From IMG/VR virus record IMGVR_UViG_3300048928_000074, positions 1 to 25,660 of that record: 25,660 bases of DNA; one strand, given 5' to 3'. Positions 15,473 through 23,313 of the stretch are shown here, in pieces. Source of the DNA: a virus. Within the stretch, counting starts at the first letter, position 1, and each line of letters starts with the position of its first letter. The notes below the pieces were generated by a model. It ran no database searches, was not told the origin of the DNA, and was given only the letters and a program-made list of their open reading frames with translations. The position numbers were made by a program, and so were the translations under genes.

Positions 15473-16492
15473 TCAGCCCTCAGCCGGTTCGGTCACTTTG
15501 CCGATGGTCACAGCCTCTTCGTCGATCGCCGCGTACAGCTCCGGCACTTCGACGGCATAGCCTTCGTTGCGCAGGTATTTGTTTTCATACTGCTTGCGGT
15601 CTTCAACAAACTCCGCCTTACGCTGGCGGGTGCCGCGCTGGGTGTAGATATGCAGGTTGCTCAGCGGCGTTACCACCATGCGCTTACCCGGCATAAACGG
15701 CGGGATGATCGCCGGACGGCCTGCGATGGTGCTGCCAAGCAGCTGCGCCGCGATTTTTTCCGTGGGTCGGTCAGCAGCCTGGTAAAGCCGGTACTGCTCA
15801 GCGGCCACAAGGTCAGCGCCAACCAGCACGACCAGACGCGGATCGGTGCGGAACTGCGCCGGAATCTTGGCGTTGATGAGATCAGAGGCCATGGCATCCA
15901 GCGAACGGTAATCACCTTTGTCGTCCAGGGTGATCGGCGTGTCCATGATCTGGAAGCCGTCGTTGAAGGTTTTCATACGGGCATGCCAGCCGATATTCAC
16001 GTCCTCACCGTTCGGGTTCTTCTCCGGGTCGGTGTCAACCGCGACGGACTTGCCGTTAAAGCCGATACGCAGCATATCCAGCGCAAACGCCTGATTAGAG
16101 AACGTCTGAACCATCTGGAAGAACTCACCCTCACTGCCTGCGTTTGCCCACATGGAAAGCAAATCCCAGCGCAGCGCGGCGCAGGAGTCCGTTTCAACCA
16201 GTTTGTAGTCATTACCGTCAACGCCAACGCGTTTGGTAAAACGCCCTTCAGCCTTGCGCCCGGTATGAAGTGCAGACGCCCCCACAGACACGACCTGGCC
16301 GCTCAGCTGATCAACATCGGCGACGGTGATCATGCTCAGGAACTCAACAGACTCCAGCAGCGCAGCGCGCAGGGTTGTTTCCTGCGGATCGGTTAATTTG
16401 AATGCGCGGGATGGATTGGTGACGCCATAGTGTTCTGCCAGACCGGCAGAGAAGGCATCAATATAATCCAGCGCACGGTTATTTAATTGCAT
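15473..16492 (-). CDS. N: Major capsid protein N
   Basis: A 339-residue P2 gpN-type capsid protein (P2: 357). Recognised by 'RALDYIDAFSAGLAEHYGV', 'FTLTDPQETTLRAALLESVEFL'-like segment (KLTDPQETTLRAALLESVEF), 'IGFNGKSVAVDTDPEKNPNGEDVNIGWHARMK', and 'IIPPFMPGKRMVVTPLSNLHIYTQRGTRQRK'. In P2 the N-terminal ~30 residues are removed by gpO during maturation; the equivalent cut site cannot be placed from sequence alone. The gene follows scaffold O after a 64-base gap. Confidence 0.93.
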   Translation of the reverse strand: MQLNNRALDYIDAFSAGLAEHYGVTNPSRAFKLTDPQETTLRAALLESVEFLSMITVADVDQLSGQVVSVGASALHTGRKAEGRFTKRVGVDGNDYKLVETDSCAALRWDLLSMWANAGSEGEFFQMVQTFSNQAFALDMLRIGFNGKSVAVDTDPEKNPNGEDVNIGWHARMKTFNDGFQIMDTPITLDDKGDYRSLDAMASDLINAKIPAQFRTDPRLVVLVGADLVAAEQYRLYQAADRPTEKIAAQLLGSTIAGRPAIIPPFMPGKRMVVTPLSNLHIYTQRGTRQRKAEFVEDRKQYENKYLRNEGYAVEVPELYAAIDEEAVTIGKVTEPAEG

Positions 16493-16556
16493 ACGGTTCC
16501 CTCGCGTTGACGCGATTTATTAAATAAAGTCGAATGACTTTTAGCGAAAACGGTGA

Positions 16557-17357
16557 TCAGATAAATTTAAAGCGCTTGTCTTTTTTATCGCCGAACTGAC
16601 GGCGCGGCATATCGGTCACGCGTTTATCCAGCTTGCTGAAATTTTTCACCACGTCTTTGATATTCCCCAGCAGCGTTGAAAACTCCTGCGTATCGATTAC
16701 TTCAGCAATCTGATCGACATCTTCCACGGTTGAATTCAGTTTTTCTTCAATCGCTGTAACACGCGTTTCCAGTGCGTTAACAGCTTCTGCAAGCGCCTGC
16801 AATTTATCGTCGCCGGCCGGTACTTCCTCCTGCGGCTCTTCTTCAAAGTGTGGCTTGATACCAAATAATTTTTGCCATTGTGGCTTCATTTTTATCGCCT
16901 TATTAATGTTTCCGTTGGTGGTTACTGAAAACGCGTAGTAACCCGATTTATTTTTATTACGCTCAGAGAAGCGTAATCGTGTAGTGCCCACGCTGGCGGG
17001 TGAGTCAGTGACCGCCAGCCCTTTGAGATAGGTACGCCCGGTGCCGCGCCAGTCCTCTTCGGGTTCAATGGAGAAATAAACCAGCTGGTCTTCGCGATTA
17101 GCATGAATAAGGTTCATAGCAGGGCTGATTTTTGCGTAAAGCCGGGCAACACCATCATTTCCGTCCTGCCACATTACTTCGCGTACTTCCCCGAATGTCC
17201 CCCACCCACGCTCATGCTCTGGCCAGAGTCTCGCGCTGTAATGGTTAAAGTCATAGGTTTCCCCCATATCAATAATCCAGTCGCGATGAATCTGGCGTCC
17301 GTCAACCGTATCTCCTTCGGTGGCAATACACAGCCAGTCTGTTAACAGTTGAGACAT
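16557..17357 (-). CDS. O: Capsid scaffold and maturation protease O
   Basis: A 266-residue protein (P2 gpO 284). The N-terminal protease domain keeps the catalytic triad known from gpO: Asp19 in GDTVDGR, His48 in PEHERG and Ser96 in VYFSIEPEE. The motif LKGLAVTDSPASVGTTRLRF follows. The C-terminal ~100 residues are the scaffold part, including a likely coiled coil (KLQALAEAVNALETRVTAIEEK). GAGG six bases before ATG supports the start. It is the first gene of the long late transcript and diverges from P. Confidence 0.93.
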   Translation of the reverse strand: MSQLLTDWLCIATEGDTVDGRQIHRDWIIDMGETYDFNHYSARLWPEHERGWGTFGEVREVMWQDGNDGVARLYAKISPAMNLIHANREDQLVYFSIEPEEDWRGTGRTYLKGLAVTDSPASVGTTRLRFSERNKNKSGYYAFSVTTNGNINKAIKMKPQWQKLFGIKPHFEEEPQEEVPAGDDKLQALAEAVNALETRVTAIEEKLNSTVEDVDQIAEVIDTQEFSTLLGNIKDVVKNFSKLDKRVTDMPRRQFGDKKDKRFKFI

Positions 17358-17517
17358 TATTTCCTCTCGCCTCGCTGATATTGCAGGGCGATTATTACGG
17401 AATAAATGAATCCCTTCACCCCGGTTAATTCTTATGAGTTCGGATAACAGCCCTTAGTGGAATGGTTACGAATAATGCCCGCCGTTTTTTATATTCAGGC
17501 GCGGCATAATTAAGCCT
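17358..17517. promoter_or_regulatory. Divergent late promoter region between O and P
   Basis: This 160-base gap separates the two late units, so late promoters for both must be in or near it. For P a TATATT box at 17490-17495 is a candidate -10 with only a poor -35 (TTACGA at 17466-17471, 18-bp spacer), as expected for an activator-dependent promoter. The P2 Ogr site TGT-N12-ACA is not present; there is no TGT on the plus strand in this gap. The Ogr-like protein may therefore bind a different sequence. Confidence 0.55.
17475..17507 (+). repeat. Imperfect inverted repeat just before the P start codon
   Basis: ATGCC-CGCC and GGCG-C-GGCAT form a 9-bp stem with one bulge around a 14-nt T-rich loop, ending 10 bases before the P start. 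The start has no good Shine-Dalgarno sequence. The dyad covers the proposed -10 box, so it may be a protein-binding site or an RNA hairpin. Confidence 0.5.
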
Positions 17518-19293
17518 ATGGCTAAATACTCAGAAGAATTAAAAGGCGTTGCCCGTGCATTATATTTGCGTCGCGCCACGCCAAAAGAAATTGCATCCGA
17601 ATTAAATCTGCCGAATGCGCGGATCGTTTATTACTGGGCGGAAAAACACAGCTGGGCTGACTTACTGAGCCACGAAAGCACAGAGGAAGCGATTGAACGA
17701 CGCTACCAGCTGCTTGCCGCGCGTGACGGTAAAAGCGACACCGAACTTAAAGAAATGGACATGCTGATTGCGCATGCCACCAAACTGCGGGCGCAGAGCA
17801 ACAAGCATAAAGAGAAGCTGGCCGAAAACCGGGGAACGACGCGCGACAACGCCCCTGACGACAGCGACGGGGAGCCGCGCAAGAAACGCAAATATAAAAA
17901 GAATGATGTTTCATCCCTGACGCAGGACGATTTTGATGCCTGGGCAGATGAGCACCTCTTTGAATACCAGAAACACCTGCGGCTTAACATCGGCCAGCAG
18001 GTCAGGAACATCCTCAAAAGCCGCCAGATCGGGGCGACCTGGTATTTTGCTTATGAGGCTTTTGAAAATGCGGTGATGACCGGCGATCCGCAAATTTTTT
18101 TGTCCGCGTCCAAAGCGCAGGCCGAGGTGTTCCGTTCCTACATCGTGAACATCGCCGAGCAGTATTTCGGGATCACGCTCACCGGCAACCCGATTCGCCT
18201 GAGTAACGGCGCAGAGCTGCGTTTTCTCTCAACGAACAAAAACACCGCTCAGTCATACAGCGGGCACCTGTACTGTGACGAATATTTCTGGGTGCCCAAC
18301 TTCGCCAGGCTGAACGAAGTAGCCAGCGCGATGGCCACGCATGACAAGTGGCGCACCACCTACTTTTCAACGCCATCGGCCAAAACTCACCAGGCCTATC
18401 CGTTCTGGACTGGCGAGGAATGGAAACAGGGCAGTAAAAAGCGCGCGGCGGCAGTCTTTCCGTCCTTTGACGATATGCGCAACGGTGGCCGTCTTTGCCC
18501 GGATGGTCAGTGGCGCTACATCATCACGATGGAAGATGCGATCGCGGGCGGCTTTAACCTCGCCAGCATCGAGAAACTGCGCAACCGCTACAACGACGCC
18601 ACCTTTTCCATGCTTTATATGTGCGTGTTCGTGGACAGCAAGGACAGCGTTTTCCGGTTTTCTGATCTGGAGGCCTGCGGCGTAGAAACGGAAACCTGGC
18701 AGGATCACGACATCAGAAAAGCGCGGCCATTTGGCGAGCGCCCTGTGTGGGGCGGTTTCGACCCTGCCCGCAGCGGTGATTTGAGCTGCTTTGTCATTGT
18801 CGCCCCGCCTGAGTATGCCGCCGAGCGATACCGGGTGCTGCGCGTCTTTAACTGGAAGGGCATGAATTTTCGCTGGCAGGCAAAGCAGATCGAGGAGCTG
18901 TTTCACAAATACAACTTCACCTATCTGGGCATCGACGTGACCGGCATCGGCCAGGGCGTTTATGAAAATATTCAGCATTTTGCGCTGCGTGTGGCGGTGG
19001 CTATCCGCTATGACCGTCACACCAAAGACCAGCTGGTCCTGAAAGCCGCTGATGTGGTGGAGAGCCAGCGTATCGAGTGGGACAAAGACATGAAAGAGAT
19101 CGCGGCCAGCTTTATGGCCATACGCCGCACCACCACGCAAAGCGGTGGCGCAATGACATTTGTCGCAGACCGCAGTCAGGACACCGGACACGCGGAATCC
19201 TTCTGGGCGATAGCCCATGCACTGCATAACGAACCCCTTAACTACGAGAACAAACCGCGGAGTCGCTGGCGGATCAGGAAAGAGGCAGCATGA
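17518..19293 (+). CDS. P: Terminase large subunit P (ATPase/nuclease)
   Basis: A 591-residue P2 gpP-type terminase. An N-terminal helix-turn-helix region (~10-45, ATPKEIASELNLPNARIVYYW) is followed by a linker, then the ATPase with deviant Walker A at 167-174 (LKSRQIGAT) and Walker B-like HLYCDE at 250-255. The C-terminal RNase H-like nuclease has GGFDPARSGD (Asp415) and GIDVTGIGQG (Asp473), with DTGHAESFWA near the end. It cuts concatemers at cos and drives packaging. It overlaps Q by 4 bases and diverges from O as in P2. Confidence 0.95.
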   Translation: MAKYSEELKGVARALYLRRATPKEIASELNLPNARIVYYWAEKHSWADLLSHESTEEAIERRYQLLAARDGKSDTELKEMDMLIAHATKLRAQSNKHKEKLAENRGTTRDNAPDDSDGEPRKKRKYKKNDVSSLTQDDFDAWADEHLFEYQKHLRLNIGQQVRNILKSRQIGATWYFAYEAFENAVMTGDPQIFLSASKAQAEVFRSYIVNIAEQYFGITLTGNPIRLSNGAELRFLSTNKNTAQSYSGHLYCDEYFWVPNFARLNEVASAMATHDKWRTTYFSTPSAKTHQAYPFWTGEEWKQGSKKRAAAVFPSFDDMRNGGRLCPDGQWRYIITMEDAIAGGFNLASIEKLRNRYNDATFSMLYMCVFVDSKDSVFRFSDLEACGVETETWQDHDIRKARPFGERPVWGGFDPARSGDLSCFVIVAPPEYAAERYRVLRVFNWKGMNFRWQAKQIEELFHKYNFTYLGIDVTGIGQGVYENIQHFALRVAVAIRYDRHTKDQLVLKAADVVESQRIEWDKDMKEIAASFMAIRRTTTQSGGAMTFVADRSQDTGHAESFWAIAHALHNEPLNYENKPRSRWRIRKEAA

Positions 19294-20321
19294 AAAAGAA
19301 GAAATACACCGCCGCGCGCGGTAAAGGTAAAAACGCGCCAGCCAGAAAGATGAGTATCCTGCGTTTCGGCAAGCCTGAACCGGTACTGACCACCGGCACA
19401 GATTACTGCGACGTATGGTATGACAACGAGGCCAACCACTTTACGCTACCGATTGACAGGCTGGCGCTGGCGCAGCTGATTAACCTGAATGGCCAGCACG
19501 GCGGCATCATCCATTCACGCAAAAACATGGTGCTGGCTGACTATATCGGCGGCGGGTTATCCCGTGATGACCTTGAAGCCGCAGTGTTTGATTTTATTAC
19601 CTTCGGGGATGTGGGGATCGTAAAAATCCGCAATGGCTGGGGTGACGTTATCGCCCTGACACCCTTGCCGGGGCTGTATACGCGTCGTCGTAAAACGGGG
19701 GAATTTGCTGTGCTGCAACAGGGCGAGCCGCTGATTTATCCGCCAGAAGATGTAGTTTTTCTGCGTATGTATGACCCGCAGCAGCATATCTACGGCCTGC
19801 CGGACTACATCGGCGGCATTCACTCCGCGCTGCTTAACAGTGAGGCGGTGATTTTCCGCCGCCGCTACTACCACAACGGCGCACATACGGGCGGCATCCT
19901 CTATACATCTGACCCCAGCATGACCGACGAACTGGAGGAAGAGATTGAACGCCAGCTGCGTGACAGCAAAGGGATCGGTAACTTCTCCACGATTCTGGTG
20001 AATATTCCGAACGGACAAAAAGATGGGGTGCAGTTTATTCAGATGGGCGACATTTCTGCCAATGATGAGTTTGCCAGCGTGAAAAACATCAGCGCCCAGG
20101 ATGTACTGAATGCGCACCGCTTTCCGGCAGGTCTGGCCGGGCAAATCGCGCAGAATGCTGCCGGGCTGGGCGACCCGGAGAAGGCGGAGCGAATTTACAA
20201 AAAAAGCGAAGTACTGCCCCTCCAGCGCCGCTTTATGGAGGCCATCAGCGCCGACCCGGAAATCCCGGAATATCTGCACCTTAACTTTGCTTTCCCACAA
20301 CAAACAGACGGTGCGGCATGA
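19290..20321 (+). CDS. Q: Portal protein Q
   Basis: A 343-residue P2 gpQ-type portal. Typical segments are 'FTLPIDRLALAQLINLNGQHGGIIHSRKNMV', 'GEPLIYPPEDVVFLRMYDPQQHIYGLPDYIGGIHSALLNSEA', 'FRRRYYHNGAHTGGILYTSD' and 'RFPAGLAGQIAQNAAGLGDPEKAERIY'. It forms the ring through which DNA enters and leaves the head. The ATGA overlap with the P stop and GAGG upstream indicate coupled translation. Confidence 0.95.
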   Translation: MKKKKYTAARGKGKNAPARKMSILRFGKPEPVLTTGTDYCDVWYDNEANHFTLPIDRLALAQLINLNGQHGGIIHSRKNMVLADYIGGGLSRDDLEAAVFDFITFGDVGIVKIRNGWGDVIALTPLPGLYTRRRKTGEFAVLQQGEPLIYPPEDVVFLRMYDPQQHIYGLPDYIGGIHSALLNSEAVIFRRRYYHNGAHTGGILYTSDPSMTDELEEEIERQLRDSKGIGNFSTILVNIPNGQKDGVQFIQMGDISANDEFASVKNISAQDVLNAHRFPAGLAGQIAQNAAGLGDPEKAERIYKKSEVLPLQRRFMEAISADPEIPEYLHLNFAFPQQTDGAA

Positions 20322-20371
20322 GCAAAAAAAGGTTAAAATCTAGGCATCCCAAAATGTCTGGAGCATGGAAA

Positions 20372-20635
20372 ATGCGCGTATTAAAAATTAAATGCCCGGA
20401 TTGCGACGCTGCGGCGATTATAAAGAAAACTAACCGCAAGCATCGCGAAATAGCGGATATTTACTGTGCATGTAGCGATGTGGAGTGTGGGCATACGTTT
20501 GTTATGAATCTGACGTTCTCCCACACACTTAGCCCCAGCGCTAAAACCGGTGATGCGATGTTGCAACAGCTGATCAGCAACCTTTCACCTCAGCAAAAAC
20601 AGATGACGTTTGATTTGCTGAAAGCAAGTACCTGA
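20372..20635 (+). CDS. ogr: Ogr/Delta-family zinc-finger late activator
   Basis: An 87-residue protein. Cysteines 8, 11, 34 and 39 give C-x2-C-x22-C-x4-C, exactly the spacing of P2 Ogr/P4 Delta. These bind zinc, interact with the RNA polymerase alpha subunit and activate late promoters. The ATG at 20372 is preferred because GGAG lies 8 bases upstream and the zinc finger then begins at the N-terminus as in Ogr. A longer frame from 20318, overlapping the Q stop, would add 18 residues. It is downstream of Q in the same orientation, so it may reinforce its own operon. Confidence 0.85.
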   Translation: MRVLKIKCPDCDAAAIIKKTNRKHREIADIYCACSDVECGHTFVMNLTFSHTLSPSAKTGDAMLQQLISNLSPQQKQMTFDLLKAST

Positions 20636-20638
20636 TCA

Positions 20639-20833
20639 TCAATGGCCTCTTTCATAGAGGCTTTTTAACGCTTGCTCTTTTTCGACGAGTGCGACAATCA
20701 AATCCGAAGACATTTCAGAAATCCATGACATCACTATTCTATTTTGCTCAAGGTCTAAATCTCCTTTAGCAGCCAGACCAGCAACCAGATCTAATCGGCG
20801 CATCTGAATAATCTCGTCAAACAGTTCAGGCAT
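20639..20833 (-). CDS. Small SOS-controlled protein of unknown function
   Basis: A 64-residue acidic, helical protein (MPELFDEIIQMRRLDLVAGLAA ... EKEQALKSLYERGH) with no signal peptide, membrane segment or family I recognise. A near-consensus LexA box lies 21-40 bases upstream of the start, so expression should rise on DNA damage. In phage 186 an SOS-controlled antirepressor region (tum) occupies the same place after gene A, so an induction role is attractive but unproven. DinI-like sequence is not seen. Its 3' end converges on the Ogr-like gene with 3 bases between the stops and contains that operon's terminator. Confidence 0.7.
   Translation of the reverse strand: MPELFDEIIQMRRLDLVAGLAAKGDLDLEQNRIVMSWISEMSSDLIVALVEKEQALKSLYERGH
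20645..20666 (+). terminator. Terminator of the P-Q-ogr operon
   Basis: Plus-strand stem GCCTCT/AGAGGC with a 5-nt loop TTCAT, followed by five T. It starts 9 bases after the Ogr stop codon. The same bases encode the last residues of the 64-residue protein on the other strand. Confidence 0.85.
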
Positions 20834-20853
20834 AACTCACTCCATCGCAAAAA

Positions 20854-20873
20854 CACTGTATATATAAACAGTA
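20854..20873 (-). promoter_or_regulatory. LexA (SOS) operator
   Basis: CACTGTATATATAAACAGTA differs from the E. coli consensus TACTGTATATATATACAGTA at two positions and keeps the CTGT-N8-ACAG core (20856-20871). On the minus strand it overlaps a TATACA/TATATA -10 candidate with ATGTCA 17 bases upstream. LexA binding would block transcription of the 64-residue gene. Confidence 0.9.
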
Positions 20874-20910
20874 TCATTTTGACATGATTTTAGAAACATC
20901 TTTTTTACTC

Positions 20911-20943
20911 ACCCAAGGTATATATCTATAAATTTCCTTGGGT
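20911..20943. repeat. Inverted repeat ACCCAAGG-N17-CCTTGGGT
   Basis: Perfect 8-bp arms flank a 17-base AT-only or nearly AT-only centre, starting 9 bases past the gpA stop codon on the minus strand. No T-run follows the hairpin in either direction, so it is not a standard intrinsic terminator. It may be a protein-binding site or a weak or Rho-assisted end for the early operon. Confidence 0.6.
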
Positions 20944-20951
20944 TATACACA

Positions 20952-22967
20952 TCATGCCCAACCCGGCCAGATTTCATCTTCCGGCATTCTTCTTTTTTCC
21001 TGTAGCTGTCCATTTCGATAAATCAAAGAATTTCGACCATATACCAGCCCACTCCCCCGCATCAAAATATCGATTTCTACATCATCACCGTTAAAACCAC
21101 GGCTATGCAGATCCAGTTTTAATCGTCTGCGGGCTCCACCCTCAGTACAGTTATTGACAGAACTCCAAGGGGCGGTGCTGCCGCCAGAAAAACCCGCCTC
21201 CGCTGGCGCTTCGGCCAACTTCGCGACTTTCTGCCATTTGACGAGACGTGTGCAAACTTCAGAGTCAGGAATAAGAGGTGAGTAAACCCCCTGAACACGC
21301 TGCACATCTTCTGCGTACTCGTTCCCCTGCTCTGTGATTTCATAAGCGAGGCGCACGACCAGATCACAACGCTTTACCAGTGCGCCGCCCTGCAACTGCG
21401 TATACGCAGCCCAGTCGCCCACATCTGCCGCCGCTAAAACGGCATCCATGCGGCTATCAGTCAGCCGCTGATCCCGCAAACGGCGCAGCTCGCGCCAGAC
21501 CGTCACCGGCGCGCCGCCAATCTGTTGAAACTGACGTATGCGCCACCGGGACGCCCATGCCGTAACCGCTTTGGACATATCCCGCAGGCTTTCCCCTGTT
21601 TCCTCGTCTGTTTCGCCATCAAGCGCAAAACCATCAATGTTTTTGGAGATGTATTTAGCGATATAGCCGGTGGCGGAACCTTTTTCCGGATCGATAGGCT
21701 CAACGTGAAAACGCGCCTTAAGCGCGTAGGGTGACTGTAGTTCTTCTGAATACGCTATACGGGCGTAATAACAAAGAATGTCGCGAACAGCGGCAACATC
21801 ATGCGGGGGCATGAATAACAGCATGTGCCAGTGTGGTGTACCATCGTGATGAGGCTCTACCACACGGAAGCCAAAAACCTTGATGCCGGCGCGCGAAATC
21901 GCGGCACGGCACTTAGCCCACACACGGCAGAGATAGCGCTGTGTATCCTGTGGGCTGCATCCGTTCCACTGGCTGACAAAGCCACCCTTACTGTGTACGG
22001 CGTGGAAGCGTGACGGCGCGGTGATTGTATAGAACTCCCCGGCCAGCCCCTCTTCGTTTGCGATATCCTCAAATCCTCGCATGCGAACCATCAGTTCACA
22101 GCGACGGATCGCAGGATTGGCCACGCTACCGTAAACCATATCGCCAAGAGCAACGCGATCACCGTCTTCGTTAATGAGGTCGAACTTTTTAAAAAACTCG
22201 GTATTACGTTTTTTCTGCTCTACCCATTCGCCCAGGGTTTTGCGTGACACGTATGCGCTTGCGGCTTTTTGTACCTGCCCCACGGCAATGGCCAGATGTT
22301 CACGCTGGAGATCGCGGGCACGTTTAAGGCGCAGATACCACCAGTCAGGTGCCATCATACGCAGAATGCCAGAATGCGCCTGCCGCTCCGTCAGCTTGTC
22401 AGCAATAAACGCTCCCCAGTAGGGCGCGGTGAAGTTAATCTGCTGTACCAGTTCGCCCATATGGAAAAACGCCAGCCCCGCACGCTTAGCCAGCTCTTTT
22501 TCGTCTCGCGTCTCACCATTAAGTGTGTCTGTAAAATCACAGAATGCCTTGGTTAGCCAGGCAGCAACGCGGCCGGCCAGCTTTTTAAGTTCGGAACGGT
22601 CAAGGGACGGCAGGCGATTAAGCGCCTTACCAAAGGGGAGATCGTCCACGTCGCCCATCAATGCATATCGGGACATGACTTTTCGTAGGCGTGGCAATAC
22701 AGCCCCGGCGACAGTTTTACGCAGGAATGTATTGGCACGACGACGACCATCAACGCCGTTATAAAGCTTTTCGTAGCGGTGGCCGAAATACCCGGCCAGC
22801 CAGTCGGGTATTTCATGCAGGTACTGGGAGCGCCATTCATAGTCCTGTGGGTTCACAGCCCATAAACGGCGCTCTGTTATCGTCGCATCATCTGGCATGC
22901 CAGGCGCGAAGGTTTCACGCCGCCAGGCTTCAACGGCGTGATGTTGGCCATGAGTACCAGGTGTCAT
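20952..22967 (-). CDS. A: Replication initiator gpA (HUH endonuclease)
   Basis: A 671-residue P2 gpA-type rolling-circle initiator. The metal-binding HUH motif is PHWHMLLF with His379 and His381. The twin catalytic tyrosines are in GYIAKYISKN at about Tyr435 and Tyr439, the arrangement P2 A uses to nick and rejoin at ori. The N-terminal ~300 residues are family-specific. I prefer the ATG at 22967 with GAAG 8 bases before; a TTG two codons earlier is too close to that site. It is somewhat shorter than P2 gpA (761). It is the last gene of the early operon. The origin of P2 lies inside A; I could not place it here. Confidence 0.93.
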   Translation of the reverse strand: MTPGTHGQHHAVEAWRRETFAPGMPDDATITERRLWAVNPQDYEWRSQYLHEIPDWLAGYFGHRYEKLYNGVDGRRRANTFLRKTVAGAVLPRLRKVMSRYALMGDVDDLPFGKALNRLPSLDRSELKKLAGRVAAWLTKAFCDFTDTLNGETRDEKELAKRAGLAFFHMGELVQQINFTAPYWGAFIADKLTERQAHSGILRMMAPDWWYLRLKRARDLQREHLAIAVGQVQKAASAYVSRKTLGEWVEQKKRNTEFFKKFDLINEDGDRVALGDMVYGSVANPAIRRCELMVRMRGFEDIANEEGLAGEFYTITAPSRFHAVHSKGGFVSQWNGCSPQDTQRYLCRVWAKCRAAISRAGIKVFGFRVVEPHHDGTPHWHMLLFMPPHDVAAVRDILCYYARIAYSEELQSPYALKARFHVEPIDPEKGSATGYIAKYISKNIDGFALDGETDEETGESLRDMSKAVTAWASRWRIRQFQQIGGAPVTVWRELRRLRDQRLTDSRMDAVLAAADVGDWAAYTQLQGGALVKRCDLVVRLAYEITEQGNEYAEDVQRVQGVYSPLIPDSEVCTRLVKWQKVAKLAEAPAEAGFSGGSTAPWSSVNNCTEGGARRRLKLDLHSRGFNGDDVEIDILMRGSGLVYGRNSLIYRNGQLQEKRRMPEDEIWPGWA

Positions 22968-23001
22968 GCGCAAAACTTCAAAATGGAATTAAGCGGGGTT
23001 G

Positions 23002-23247
23002 TTACTGCCATGCCGCACCGCCTTTACTGCAAATGGCCGCTGACTCTTCACGAATGAGTTCTATAATTTCCAAAGCAGTTAAGCCTTCATTTACCGCATG
23101 GTTGGCCAGCTTATCGAGGCGGGCGGAGCACAGATCTGCGGCAGCGGCTTTACCCTCTCGCGTGGCTTTCTGAAGCATCAAAGCCAGCGCCAGCCCGGCG
23201 GCTGAATCACTCTGTCTTTCTGGCTTTGGCTTGATAATGGTCGGCAT
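23002..23247 (-). CDS. DUF2732-like small early protein
   Basis: An 81-residue protein: charged N-terminus, then 'LMLQKATREGKAAAADLCSARLDKLANHAVNEGLTALEIIELIREESAAI'. The SARLDxLAxH...GLTAxEIxELIREE pattern fits the DUF2732 family found before gene A in P2/186-like phages. Function is unknown. GGAG eight bases before the ATG supports the start. Confidence 0.7.
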   Translation of the reverse strand: MPTIIKPKPERQSDSAAGLALALMLQKATREGKAAAADLCSARLDKLANHAVNEGLTALEIIELIREESAAICSKGGAAWQ

Positions 23248-23313
23248 GTTTGTTTCTCCAAGGCAAAAGAATCCCAGGCCATTGAAGTAATGGCCGAAAA
23301 AATCCAGGGTTAA

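Noticed and set aside
17338-17356. TGT ... ACA pair near the O start as a P2-type Ogr box
   Set aside because: The spacing is 11 rather than 12 bases and the pair lies over the O start codon, not about 55 bases upstream of a promoter.
18367-19227. 286-codon minus-strand frame opposite terminase P
   Set aside because: Antisense shadow of a conserved gene with motifs on the plus strand.
20318-20371. Upstream ATG for the Ogr-like protein overlapping the Q stop
   Set aside because: It would add 18 residues before the zinc finger without family precedent, while the ATG at 20372 has GGAG at good distance.
23113-23132. GAGGCGGGCGGAGCAC resembling the P2/186 cos core
   Set aside because: It lies inside the DUF2732-like coding sequence, is only partly similar, and is far from the expected A-Q interval.
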